A stretch of DNA of 64,000 nucleotides, from the NCBI RefSeq assembly GCF_018614615.1, contig NZ_JAGGOK010000010.1, positions 124,001 to 188,000 on the forward strand, written 5' to 3'. Every line of letters begins with the position of its first letter. The stretch's first letter is position 1. The position numbers were made by a program, and so were the translations under genes. The stretch is from Streptomyces sp. ISL-100. Lineage in GTDB: Bacteria > Actinomycetota > Actinomycetes > Streptomycetales > Streptomycetaceae. This document shows, one piece after another, positions 8,687 to 16,396 of the stretch. A model generated the notes under the pieces. The model searched no databases and was not told the DNA's origin. It saw only the letters and a list, made by a program, of their open reading frames with translations.

Positions 8687-9550
8687 CTACGCGTCCTTCA
8701 GCTCCTGCCGCTGCCGCCCCAGCCCCTCAACCTCAAGCTCGACAACATCCCCCGACCGGAGATACGGCTTGGGCTCCGCCTGCCCCATAGCCACACCCGC
8801 CGGCGTACCCGTGTTGATGACGTCACCCGGATACAGCGTCATGAACTGGCTGACATACCGCACCACTTCTCCCACCGAGAAGATCTGCTCAGCAGTGGTG
8901 CCGTCCTGCTTCAGCTCGCCGTTCACCCACAGCTTCAAACCCAGCGCCTGCGGATCCGGTACCTCGTCCGCCGTCACCAGCCACGGGCCCAGCGGGTTGA
9001 ACGTCTCGCAGTTCTTGCCCTTGTCCCAGGTGCCGCCGCGCTCGATCTGGAACTCGCGCTCGGAGACGTCGTGCGCGACCGCGTACCCCGCGACATGCGC
9101 GAGCCCGTCCTCGGCAGAGTCCAGGTAGCGGGCGGTACGGCCAATGACCACAGCCAGCTCGACTTCCCAGTCGGTCTTCGTGCTGCCGCGCGGTACGAGA
9201 ACCGTGTCGTCGGGACCGACGACCGTGTCAGGGGCCTTGAAGAAGATGATCGGCTCGGCGGGTATCGCCGCCCCCGTCTCGGCCGCGTGATCGTGATAAT
9301 TCAGTCCAATACACACGATCTTGCCGATACGCCCGAGCGGCGGCCCGACCCGAAGCGTCCCGGCCGCGTCGTCGATCACCGGCAGCTCACCACCCGCCGC
9401 CTCCGCGCGAACCCGGCCGAGCGCCGCCTCGTCGGCGAGCAGGTCACCGTCGATGTCCGTGACGAGGCCCGACAGATCCCGGAGCGTCCCGTCCTGGTCG
9501 AGCAGTGCCGGACGTTCGGCACCCGCCGTTCCCACACGCAGCAGCTTCAT
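8687..9550 (-). CDS. Fumarylacetoacetate hydrolase family protein
   Basis: 287 residues. A small N-terminal domain (MKLLRVGTAGAERPALL) is followed by the FAA-hydrolase C-terminal domain. That domain has the metal-binding and catalytic segments VCIGLNYHDHAAE, DWEVELAVVIG, GYAVAHDVSEREFQ and INTGTPAGVAMG. Relatives hydrolyse C-C bonds in acylpyruvates or 2,4-diketo acids in aromatic and sugar-acid breakdown, or decarboxylate oxaloacetate; the substrate is not determined here. The ATG at 9550 has AGAGGAGAC upstream. It is monocistronic between the Uma2 gene and yidC. Confidence 0.87.
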   Translation of the reverse strand: MKLLRVGTAGAERPALLDQDGTLRDLSGLVTDIDGDLLADEAALGRVRAEAAGGELPVIDDAAGTLRVGPPLGRIGKIVCIGLNYHDHAAETGAAIPAEPIIFFKAPDTVVGPDDTVLVPRGSTKTDWEVELAVVIGRTARYLDSAEDGLAHVAGYAVAHDVSEREFQIERGGTWDKGKNCETFNPLGPWLVTADEVPDPQALGLKLWVNGELKQDGTTAEQIFSVGEVVRYVSQFMTLYPGDVINTGTPAGVAMGQAEPKPYLRSGDVVELEVEGLGRQRQELKDA

Positions 9551-9672
9551 GGTCAGTCTCCTCTGGTCGAGAGTCACGTTCGGCCCCGGCCGATGGGTGC
9601 GGCCATCGGAGGATTGGCTGATCCTCCAAGGTCCGGTTCCAGTCCGCAAGACCCCGTTCACAGACTGGACCT

Positions 9673-9698
9673 CCCCCATAGCCTTAAGGGCATGGGGG
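9673..9698 (-). terminator. Hairpin downstream of yidC
   Basis: CCCCCAT at 9673-9679 pairs with ATGGGGG at 9692-9698. It lies directly after the yidC stop codon at 9684 (overlapping its last bases) and before the FAA-hydrolase start. There is no T run, as is usual in high-GC genomes. Confidence 0.5.
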
Positions 9699-10472
9699 GA
9701 CCCCCTTCGCAGCAGTAGCTACCGCCCTCTCACCAGCCGGAATGTCCCGGTACAGCCACGCCCGCTCAACCGCGCTCCACGTAGTGCTGGTGACGACGTA
9801 CAACGCGGCAGCCAACGGCACCACGGCCACCGTGACGATCGTCGCGAAGGACATCAGCGGCATCACCTTGGCCATCGCTCCCATAGCCCCGGCGCCCGGC
9901 AGCTGCACCCCGTCCGGCCCCGCGACCGGCATCCCGGGCGCGGCCGCCATCTGCTGCTTCGTACGCCGGTAACTGAACGTGGCCACCGCCGCGACGACCG
10001 CGAACAGCGCGACGTACAGCAGCCCCTGCGCCCCGAAGACCCCGCCGTCCGCCAGCGCGTCGGTCCAGCGGTCGCCGAGCGGGCTCGCGAAGAGGGTGTG
10101 TGTAAGGAGTTCGTTGGGTCCGCCCCCGATCTGCTGGTTCGAGAAGAGGTGGTACATCAGGAAGAACGCCGGCAGCTGAAACAGGCTGGGCAGGCAGCCC
10201 GACAGCGGTGAGACCTTCTCCTTCGCATGCAGCTCCAAGATTGCCTTCTGCAGGCGCTCAGGGTTCTTGCCGTGCTTCTTGCGCAGCTCGGCGATCTGCG
10301 GCGCGAGCTTGGTGCGGGCCTTCTGGCCGCGGGCCGTCGCCCGCGACAGGGGATGGATGGCGAGTCGTACACACGCCGTGAACAGGACGATCGCGGCGGC
10401 TGCGGCGGAGGCGTGGAAGAACGGTTCGAGCAGATCCGCGAGGCGTGCGACCAGGCTGGCGAAAACGGACAT
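9684..10472 (-). CDS. yidC: YidC/Oxa1-family membrane insertase
   Basis: About 262 residues with four or five membrane helices. The family core includes RLAIHPLSRATARGQKA and the cytoplasmic helical hairpin APQIAELRKKHGKNPERLQ, with the groove Arg in the first helix region. Further segments are SPLSGCLPSLFQLPAFFLMYHL and PLMSFATIVTVAVVPLAAALYVVTS. It inserts proteins into the cytoplasmic membrane. It lacks the rnpA/jag neighbourhood of the housekeeping oriC-linked copy, so it is likely a second YidC. The ATG at 10472 has GGAGGG upstream. It is paired with a small membrane protein gene. Confidence 0.85.
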   Translation of the reverse strand: MSVFASLVARLADLLEPFFHASAAAAAIVLFTACVRLAIHPLSRATARGQKARTKLAPQIAELRKKHGKNPERLQKAILELHAKEKVSPLSGCLPSLFQLPAFFLMYHLFSNQQIGGGPNELLTHTLFASPLGDRWTDALADGGVFGAQGLLYVALFAVVAAVATFSYRRTKQQMAAAPGMPVAGPDGVQLPGAGAMGAMAKVMPLMSFATIVTVAVVPLAAALYVVTSTTWSAVERAWLYRDIPAGERAVATAAKGVPPCP

Positions 10473-10602
10473 GGTGAGCCCTCCGAGGGGTCTCGTCGTG
10501 CCGGAAGAGAGAAAGATCGGCATTGACGACCCACGAGGGGCGATGCGTACGCGAGAACGCGAACTACTCGACGTCCTGCTTCAAAAGCGGCGGTGCGCGC
10601 CC

Positions 10603-10917
10603 CTACGCCGTGGTCGTCAGAAGACGACGACCCGGCGCCCGGGGCCTGGTCCGCCCGCGCGCATCGGGATCACGCTGGGGCAGGAACGCGGTGCGTATCT
10701 CCCGGTCCCGTATCGCCGTACGCACCCGTGTGCGCGGCACGGCGGGAACGGAGCGCGCCGCGACGAGCGCGCAGGCCGCGAGGGCGGAACCGGCCGCGGC
10801 GGTGGCGGCGAGTGCGACGGCGGCGGAAAAGCTGCCGTTCTCAATAAGCAGGATTTCGGTCAGCAGGAAGAGGACAAGACCGACCGTGCGCAACAACCGC
10901 GCCGAACAACGAATCAT
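10603..10917 (-). CDS. Small membrane protein upstream of yidC (DUF6412-like)
   Basis: 104 residues with two hydrophobic helices (about 11-30 and 33-52) and a basic Arg/Pro-rich cytoplasmic tail. It matches from memory the DUF6412 proteins that accompany the second actinobacterial yidC. No motif suggests a catalytic role. Its stop lies 130 bp before the yidC start in the same direction, so the genes may be cotranscribed and the product could be a YidC client or partner; that is inference. Confidence 0.6.
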   Translation of the reverse strand: MIRCSARLLRTVGLVLFLLTEILLIENGSFSAAVALAATAAAGSALAACALVAARSVPAVPRTRVRTAIRDREIRTAFLPQRDPDARGRTRPRAPGRRLLTTTA

Positions 10918-11054
10918 GATCCCCTCCTTCCCAACGACCGACTCTCAGCCGAAGACGAAGCCGATGCTACTGCCCGGCACTGACAACGCCCCCTGCCGGT
11001 ACCTCTTCCTTCACACCCCACTGACGCACAACGCGGCCACTAAGTTCCAAGGAG

Positions 11055-11894
11055 CTAGCGCGGCCGCATCGACGCCAACTTTCCCCACACCACCAGCCGG
11101 TACTTGGAGGTGTACTCGGGCGTACAGGTCGTGAGCGTCAGGTAGTAGCCGGGAGCGGTGTACCCGACATCCGTGCGCACATTGCTCCGAGGCACCTTCG
11201 CGATCACCCCGCTGTCGCGCGCCGAAGTCTGGGCGAGCCCTTTATCCACGACGTACGTGAAGACAGCGTCCCGCGTCTCCACTCGCACCTCGTCCCCGGC
11301 ACGCAGCCGGTTGATGTAGCGGAACGGCTCCCCGTGCGTATTGCGATGCCCCGCCAGCGCGAAGTTCCCGGCGCCGCCAGGCTGCGCGGTCTGCGGATAA
11401 TGCCCGACGTACCCCTTGTCGAGTACGCCGCCCTTGCTGACGCCCTGCGCGACGGGCGCGGTCACGCCGAGGCGCGGGATGCGGAGGATGGCGTACGCCT
11501 GATCCCAGCGGGGAGGCGACGGCGTACGGTCGCCGGCGCCCGCCCGGGACGTATCGCCGCCACCCCCACGAATCCCACCACCCTCAGCCACCTCACCATC
11601 ACCTGCGGCCACGCCATCAGGCACCTTCTCCGCCGCCGCATCCGGGAGAGCAGCCTCTCCCCCACTCCCCTCCCACTGCCTCTCCAGCGCCTGGACCTTC
11701 CGCTCGGCGCCGTCCCGGGCCTGTCGGTTGGTCCACCACAGCTGATGTACGACGAGGAGCAGCACGACGACTCCGAACGTCACGGCGGCCTCCGCACCCA
11801 CCCACAGCCCGCGCGCGGCCGCCGCACGCCCCCGGGAGGCGCCCTGCACCACCACCGGAATCCGCCTCTGCTCCCGCTCCCACACGGCGGGCAC
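11055..11894 (-). CDS. srtE: Class E sortase
   Basis: 279 residues: an N-terminal transmembrane anchor (about 30-55), a linker, then the sortase beta barrel. Visible active-site elements are NFALAGHRNTHG (catalytic His), LTLTTC (catalytic Cys about 257) and KYRLVVWG (catalytic Arg about 266). Class E sortases cleave LAxTG signals and attach proteins to peptidoglycan, and in streptomycetes they serve chaplins and other surface proteins needed for aerial growth. The LAMTG protein at 4556-5488 is a plausible local substrate. The gene is close to the second yidC, another envelope-biogenesis factor. Confidence 0.9.
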   Translation of the reverse strand: MPAVWEREQRRIPVVVQGASRGRAAAARGLWVGAEAAVTFGVVVLLLVVHQLWWTNRQARDGAERKVQALERQWEGSGGEAALPDAAAEKVPDGVAAGDGEVAEGGGIRGGGGDTSRAGAGDRTPSPPRWDQAYAILRIPRLGVTAPVAQGVSKGGVLDKGYVGHYPQTAQPGGAGNFALAGHRNTHGEPFRYINRLRAGDEVRVETRDAVFTYVVDKGLAQTSARDSGVIAKVPRSNVRTDVGYTAPGYYLTLTTCTPEYTSKYRLVVWGKLASMRPR

Positions 11895-11975
11895 GATAGG
11901 CCTTCCCCCGACAACTCTCCAGAGCCGCGCCCGTCACGTCCGCGCCCCGCCGCCCCGGGCTCTCTCACCCGCACC

Positions 11976-11991
11976 CCGTACAGCAGTACGG
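11976..11991. promoter_or_regulatory. Perfect 16-bp inverted repeat before the TPR/SEC-C gene
   Basis: CCGTAC-AGCA-GTACGG, 8 nt before the ATG at 12000. It could be an operator or an mRNA hairpin occupying the ribosome-binding region, where no purine-rich site is visible. Confidence 0.4.
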
Positions 11992-11999
11992 TGTGGTGC

Positions 12000-13016
12000 A
12001 TGCGCCCCGACACGCCTGCCGATCACGCCGATCACACCGCCGAAGCCGAGCGCCTGCTGCGTACCGCGGCGCAGTATCCCGAGGACCAGGAGCCGCTGTA
12101 CCTCCAGGCCGCGGCCCACCTGGAGCTGTCCGGCGACCGCGCCCGCGCGGCGACGCTGTACGACCACCTCCTGGCGAAGGCCCCGGACAATCCACCCCTG
12201 GTGAAGGCCCTCAAGGCGGCCAACCTGTGGGAGTACGGCCACGAGGCGGAGGCCCGCGCGATCATCGACGGCATCCGCGCCGCGTCGCCGCGCGAGGCGG
12301 CCCCGTGGGAGATCATCGCGGAGGCCCTGGAATCCCACGACGAACTCCACGCCGCCCACGACACGTTCACCGCCGCACTGACGCTCCTCACGGACCCATC
12401 GGAGGAGATCCCGTACGGAGCCCGCTCCCTCGTGACCGGCCGCCACCGCGTACGCCGCCTGCTGGGCCTGCCGCACGACGACTGGGACATGGTGGCGGAC
12501 ACCATGCACGCCGGCCCCATCCCCCTGGACGAGCTGCACGACCCGAAGCGGCTGTGGGCGCTGGGCTCGGACAACCCGGCGGAGCTCCAGGCCGAGATCG
12601 CCCGCCTGCGCGCCGAGCTGGGCACGTACCGCACGGCGCTCTCCCGCCCGTTCCCAGTGGCGATGCTGCACTGGCCGGAGGACGAACTGCGCGAACTCCT
12701 GACGGCGTACCCCGCTCTGACGACGGAGTACCCCACCCACGCGGCTCACCTCACCGCAATCGAGTCGTCCCTGCGCGACCTGTCCTCGACGGGCACCCAG
12801 AACCTAGGCACCGTAAGAGGCACAGTCCCCTCCTACGAGGCATTCGCAGCCTCAGAATCAGCGTCCCCAGCAGACGCCTCCCTCCTCCCCCAGTACGCCA
12901 CCACCCTGGCAGCCCGGGGCCGAGCAACCCCCTGGCCCCCGCCGCGCAACGCCCCGTGCTGGTGCGGCTCGGGCAACCCCTACCGCGACTGCCACGGCAC
13001 CCCCGACGTCCCATGA
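12000..13016 (+). CDS. Tetratricopeptide-like protein with C-terminal SEC-C zinc motif
   Basis: 338 residues. The first ~200 residues are alpha-helical, with TPR-type repeats (AERLLRTAAQYPEDQEP, AHLELSGDRARAATLY). A central unassigned region follows. The protein ends in a SEC-C motif, CWCGSGNPYRDCHG, the zinc-binding tail found on SecA and many standalone proteins. It probably works as a protein-binding scaffold; no enzymatic motif was seen. ATG 12000 was chosen because the TPR begins soon after; a longer in-frame extension would run antisense through the sortase gene. Confidence 0.75.
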   Translation: MRPDTPADHADHTAEAERLLRTAAQYPEDQEPLYLQAAAHLELSGDRARAATLYDHLLAKAPDNPPLVKALKAANLWEYGHEAEARAIIDGIRAASPREAAPWEIIAEALESHDELHAAHDTFTAALTLLTDPSEEIPYGARSLVTGRHRVRRLLGLPHDDWDMVADTMHAGPIPLDELHDPKRLWALGSDNPAELQAEIARLRAELGTYRTALSRPFPVAMLHWPEDELRELLTAYPALTTEYPTHAAHLTAIESSLRDLSSTGTQNLGTVRGTVPSYEAFAASESASPADASLLPQYATTLAARGRATPWPPPRNAPCWCGSGNPYRDCHGTPDVP

Positions 13017-13103
13017 CCTTCGCCGGGTTACTGACCACGCGGTCTTCGCGCTGCTGTCACTGCTACTCGGCATCACCACGACCCGTCGGAGCCATCGCGC
13101 GCG

Positions 13104-13208
13104 GTGGTAGAACGCACGAGCAAGTCGTACACGGCCAGGTCAATGCTGGTCTGGGGCATCTCGCTATGCGTATTCGCGGCAGTACTGCTGAGCCTGGCGG
13201 CGATCTGA
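13104..13208 (+). CDS. Putative 34-residue single-helix membrane protein
   Basis: The GTG start at 13104 has GGAG at 13088-13091. The protein begins VVERTSKSYTARSM and is followed by an uninterrupted hydrophobic stretch of 20 residues to the stop, giving one transmembrane helix with a positively charged N-terminus. It lies in the gap between the TPR/SEC-C gene and the nuclease gene. It resembles small conserved streptomycete membrane peptides, but conservation could not be tested. Confidence 0.4.
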   Translation: MVERTSKSYTARSMLVWGISLCVFAAVLLSLAAI

Positions 13209-13239
13209 CGAAGGCAGGAGCAGCGCCTGATTCAAAGTC

Positions 13240-14346
13240 CTAATCAGTCATGTTCCAGGTGGCAGCCATACGTGACCCTGACCATCCACCACCTGACTTC
13301 CATATCGACGCGATGCCCTGATCCTCCAGGTACGTGGAGTACACTCCGATATCCTCGGTGAAGAGGCCTATGAGGTACGGCGCCGGTTGATCGCGCTTCT
13401 GGTAGAGGAAGTAGCTGTACTCCTTCAGCTGACCAACGGCTTCACGCACAGCCGTCGTGGGATTACCGGTCTTCACCACCTTGGCCTCCACGAGCCACTC
13501 CGGGCCCTCCTCTCGCGCCTCACCTCCTCGATGCAAAATAAGGTCCTTGGGGTGAACCCGATCCGTGATCGGGACATACCCTCGCGACGCCGCATGTGGC
13601 CCAAAATCAGCGATGAGGCGCTCGTGGTCCCGCCTCTTCACCTGCTGCTTCGCAGCGATGTTCGCGATGTAGTCTCTGCTGCTCTTCGGGTGGAACCCAT
13701 CGAGTGTCCCTGCATCAGCATGCTTTCCAGGCTCGAATTCGACAGCCGGCAGGTCGGTACGCGCCTCATGCCACCACAGCTTTTCGGCTGCTGCTGCCCG
13801 TTGCAGGAGACTCGCCGCGTGGCTCAGGTCGTCCCGTAGATCGCTCTCCCCTGGTAGGCCAGCGATCGGGTAACGACGACCCACCACGTTGGCCGCCTCA
13901 TAGGCCTTAGGGCGGTCCCCTGTGCCGAAGGACGGGCGTTCAGTCCACCCTTGAATCAGACGCAGTGGAAGCGAGTCCAGCAGTTCCGCCGCACGGTTCT
14001 CAAGGTGCGCGAGGAAGTCTCTTCTCCGCGGGAACCGGTCTTCGAGCTTCGTGACTCCTTGTTGCAGAGTTAGCGTCACAGCGGACAGGTCTGCGCTGAA
14101 GATGTACGCAAGATAGAGGCCCTCCTTGGGGTCCGTATTGACATCCGGGTCGAACACGCCGATCCACGGACAGGTGCTGGCAGTGCCCTGCCCGCCATAC
14201 CCCTTCGCGAAGTACCGATCAGGCAAGAACAGATCCGTGCGACCCTCCACACCACGGAGAACACGCTGTCCCGCTACGCCCGCCCCCGTACCCCGCTTCT
14301 GGTCGTACTTTCCGGCCACTTCAATGAGCAACTCTCGCATCGTCAC
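13240..14346 (-). CDS. DUF3578 (McrB N-terminal-like) domain fused to PD-(D/E)XK nuclease
   Basis: 368 residues. The N-terminal half matches the MrcB/DUF3578 domain (about 10-190): QRVLRGVEGRTDLFLPDRYF, then PWIGVFDPD and GLYLAYIFSADLSAVTLTLQQG. This domain recognises modified DNA in McrB-type proteins. The C-terminal half carries a nuclease-like core: K-D268-L-I-L, E287-A-K289, and then Q306-L-K-E-Y310, the RecB-like QxxxY. A stand-alone modification-dependent endonuclease is the likely function. The coding sequence is visibly richer in A/T than its neighbours, suggesting acquisition. The start is GTG 14346 or ATG 14340, with no clear ribosome site. Confidence 0.7.
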   Translation of the reverse strand: MTMRELLIEVAGKYDQKRGTGAGVAGQRVLRGVEGRTDLFLPDRYFAKGYGGQGTASTCPWIGVFDPDVNTDPKEGLYLAYIFSADLSAVTLTLQQGVTKLEDRFPRRRDFLAHLENRAAELLDSLPLRLIQGWTERPSFGTGDRPKAYEAANVVGRRYPIAGLPGESDLRDDLSHAASLLQRAAAAEKLWWHEARTDLPAVEFEPGKHADAGTLDGFHPKSSRDYIANIAAKQQVKRRDHERLIADFGPHAASRGYVPITDRVHPKDLILHRGGEAREEGPEWLVEAKVVKTGNPTTAVREAVGQLKEYSYFLYQKRDQPAPYLIGLFTEDIGVYSTYLEDQGIASIWKSGGGWSGSRMAATWNMTD

Positions 14347-14395
14347 GTCACGACGCTAGATCACAGGTGAACGCTCACCGACCCGAATACACCAA

Positions 14396-14410
14396 AACAA
14401 GTCACTTGTT
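14396..14410. promoter_or_regulatory. Perfect 15-bp palindrome upstream of the DUF3578-nuclease gene
   Basis: AACAAGT-C-ACTTGTT, centred at 14403 and about 55 bp upstream of the nuclease start. It is AT-rich in a GC-rich genome and well placed for an operator. No local regulator gene is obvious apart from the XRE protein 1 kb away. Confidence 0.5.
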
Positions 14411-14484
14411 GGCCTGTAACAGATCAGCAGGCGTTGGAGATCTTTGCGCGAACCGGACGCTACGACAGCACGTCGATAGCGTTC

Positions 14485-15141
14485 TTACGCCCTGCTTGTG
14501 CCCTCCGCTTCGAAGTGCATCTGGGCGCGGTCGAGGGCCTCGTCCGGGTCGCGGCCGTGGGCGTGTAGCCAGTGGAGGAGGTCGGCGATCAGGTCGATCG
14601 TCGCCTCCTCCGCCACAGCCAGTCCCAGCGGTCCCGTCGGGTCGACAGTGGGGTGTGTAGCCCCGCGGTAGAGCGCCAGGAACGTCTCTGCCCTTGTCAC
14701 ACGGCCGCCACCTGTGTGTCCTGTTGGCGTAATGAGGTCCGTGGGAAGTTCGCACCACGTGACCTTGGAGTCGGCTCGCAGGACGACGCCCCAGCGGTCC
14801 GTGATCGCGTCGATGATCGCCATACCTCTACCCGACTCGTCGCGGTCCGTGGCAGCGAGCAAGGTAGGCAGTGCGCGCGCGTCCGGGTCATGGACTTCGA
14901 TGCGCAGTCGCGTGCCGGCCATGGAGACGACGAGGGTCGTTGGCGTCCCCGGGCCGATGTGCGTCAGGACGTTGGTGACCAGTTCGGTCACGCAGAGCTG
15001 CGCTGCGTCAGTCAGTTCGGACAGCCCCCAGAGTCTGAGGTGCAGGGCCATCACTCGTCGCAGCCCGGCAACTTCTTCGGCTTCTGCCAGGAAGGGCAGC
15101 TCCCATGCCTTCCTGGGAACCTCACACTGACTCTTATCCAT
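14485..15141 (-). CDS. Anti-sigma-factor-like ATP-binding protein (HATPase)
   Basis: 218 residues. The RsbW/SpoIIAB-type HATPase_c_2 domain is at about 15-130: ELVTNVLTHIGPG carries the N-box Asn, then VHDPDARALP and ESGRGMAIIDAITDRWG carry the ATP-lid glycines. The C-terminal ~75 residues form a small extra helical domain (DLIADLLHWLHAHG). Such proteins are common in streptomycetes next to XRE/DUF397 pairs; their partners are mostly unknown. The ATG at 15141 is preceded by GTGAGG. It is divergent from the XRE gene. Confidence 0.82.
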   Translation of the reverse strand: MDKSQCEVPRKAWELPFLAEAEEVAGLRRVMALHLRLWGLSELTDAAQLCVTELVTNVLTHIGPGTPTTLVVSMAGTRLRIEVHDPDARALPTLLAATDRDESGRGMAIIDAITDRWGVVLRADSKVTWCELPTDLITPTGHTGGGRVTRAETFLALYRGATHPTVDPTGPLGLAVAEEATIDLIADLLHWLHAHGRDPDEALDRAQMHFEAEGTSRA

Positions 15142-15211
15142 GCCGACAGTCCTCACTTTCACGAGTGCGGCGAGTGCGTGGCGCAGTGAGCCACACACAC
15201 AGCGTGACAGT

Positions 15212-15237
15212 GAAACTCTCAATATGGAACTCTCATT
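15212..15237. repeat. Two direct repeats in the ATPase/XRE divergent promoter
   Basis: G(A/G)AACTCTCA(A/T)T occurs twice at 15212-15223 and 15226-15237, 14 bp apart. The AT-rich block sits between the divergent starts and may be the binding site of the XRE regulator. Confidence 0.45.
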
Positions 15238-15348
15238 TGGGAATTGGGGGAGCATGCCTGCTCTGTGCGCGCCCCGGGCGTGCGCTGTCTTGCCTGTACG
15301 GCTCCGCGCCGTGCACGCTCAAGGCGATCGACATGAAGGGCCACGACC

Positions 15349-16194
15349 ATGCCAGTTGGACCAACTACCCGCAGGCGCCAACTCGGGGCGGACTTGCGTC
15401 GACTGCGGGAGCGCAAAGGGCTCTCACTGGAGGAAGCCGGAGCGCTCGTCGGCATCTCAAAGGCCACGCTGAGCCGTTACGAGACCAAGGGCGGAACAGT
15501 CAAGTGGCCCGCCGTACATGCTCTTTGTCGCGAGTACGACGCATCGGAAGAGGAACGCCAGGCTCTCGTCGAGTTGGCCAAAGAAGCCAAGATCCGCGGG
15601 TGGTGGCGGTCACTTGCCGATCCGATCCCTGAGTCCATGAACCTCATGCTGACCCTCGAAGACGAGGTCATCCGCGAGGACCACTACTCCTGTATGTACG
15701 TCCCGGGCCTGCTCCAGACGCGCGCGTACGCCGAGGCCGTGCATCGCGCTTCCGAGATGCGCTGCACCGAGCAAGAGATCGCGCACATGGTCGACATCCG
15801 CATGAAGCGGCAGGACCTGCTGGATCGGGAGGACCCGCCACACATCTGGGCGGTGGTCGATGAGGCGGTCATCCGCCGCATGGTCGGCGGCCGCGAAGTC
15901 ATGCGGGAACAGCTCCAGCACATTCGGGACCTGGCCAAGCGTCCTCACATCACGATCCAGATACTGCCGTTCGCCGGCGGAGCACACGCCGCAGCCGTCG
16001 GAAGCTTCGTGATTCTTGGAGGGCCGGCGCCTGAACTGGACGTCGTGTACGTCGACATCATCGGTGGCGGCCTATTCATGGAGAAGCCCGAGGAACTCGA
16101 ACGCTATAAGTTGGCGTTCCAGTACTTGCAAGCCCAGGCGTTGGATCTCAACGCCTCAACTGCACTCCTGAACCAGGCTTCCGAGGAGCTTTGA
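15349..16194 (+). CDS. XRE-family regulator with DUF5753 domain
   Basis: 281 residues. An N-terminal Cro/CI helix-turn-helix (LRRLRERKGLSLEEAGALVG, then ISKATLSRYE) is followed by the DUF5753 domain, with MYVPGLLQTRAYAEAV, RMKRQDLLDREDPP and HITIQILPFAGGAHAA. These proteins pair with a small DUF397 protein encoded immediately downstream (Scr1/Scr2, BldB-like pairs), a set linked to development and antibiotic control. The stop overlaps the DUF397 start by one base, so translation is coupled. Confidence 0.9.
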   Translation: MPVGPTTRRRQLGADLRRLRERKGLSLEEAGALVGISKATLSRYETKGGTVKWPAVHALCREYDASEEERQALVELAKEAKIRGWWRSLADPIPESMNLMLTLEDEVIREDHYSCMYVPGLLQTRAYAEAVHRASEMRCTEQEIAHMVDIRMKRQDLLDREDPPHIWAVVDEAVIRRMVGGREVMREQLQHIRDLAKRPHITIQILPFAGGAHAAAVGSFVILGGPAPELDVVYVDIIGGGLFMEKPEELERYKLAFQYLQAQALDLNASTALLNQASEEL

Positions 16195-16394
16195 TGGATC
16201 ACGAAGGCATCCGCTGGATCAAGTCCTCGTACAGCGGCGGCAGCGGGACTGAGTGCGTCGAGGTGGCGGCCCTCGTCGGGCGTACCGCCGTGCGCGACTC
16301 GAAAGTGGCCGATGGCGCGCGTATTGCCGTGGCGAACGGGGCGTGGGCGGGGTTCGTTCGGGCTGTGCGGCGTGGGGAGTTCGGCGCCGGTTAG
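16194..16394 (+). CDS. DUF397 small partner protein
   Basis: 66 residues with the DUF397 hallmarks W-x-KSSYSGG, TECVEVA and VRDSK, and a C-terminal WAGFVRAVRRGEF. Members are partners, possibly antitoxin-like or antagonist proteins, of the adjacent DUF5753 XRE regulator. The ATG at 16194 shares a base with the stop of that gene. Confidence 0.88.
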   Translation: MDHEGIRWIKSSYSGGSGTECVEVAALVGRTAVRDSKVADGARIAVANGAWAGFVRAVRRGEFGAG

Positions 16395-16396
16395 CG

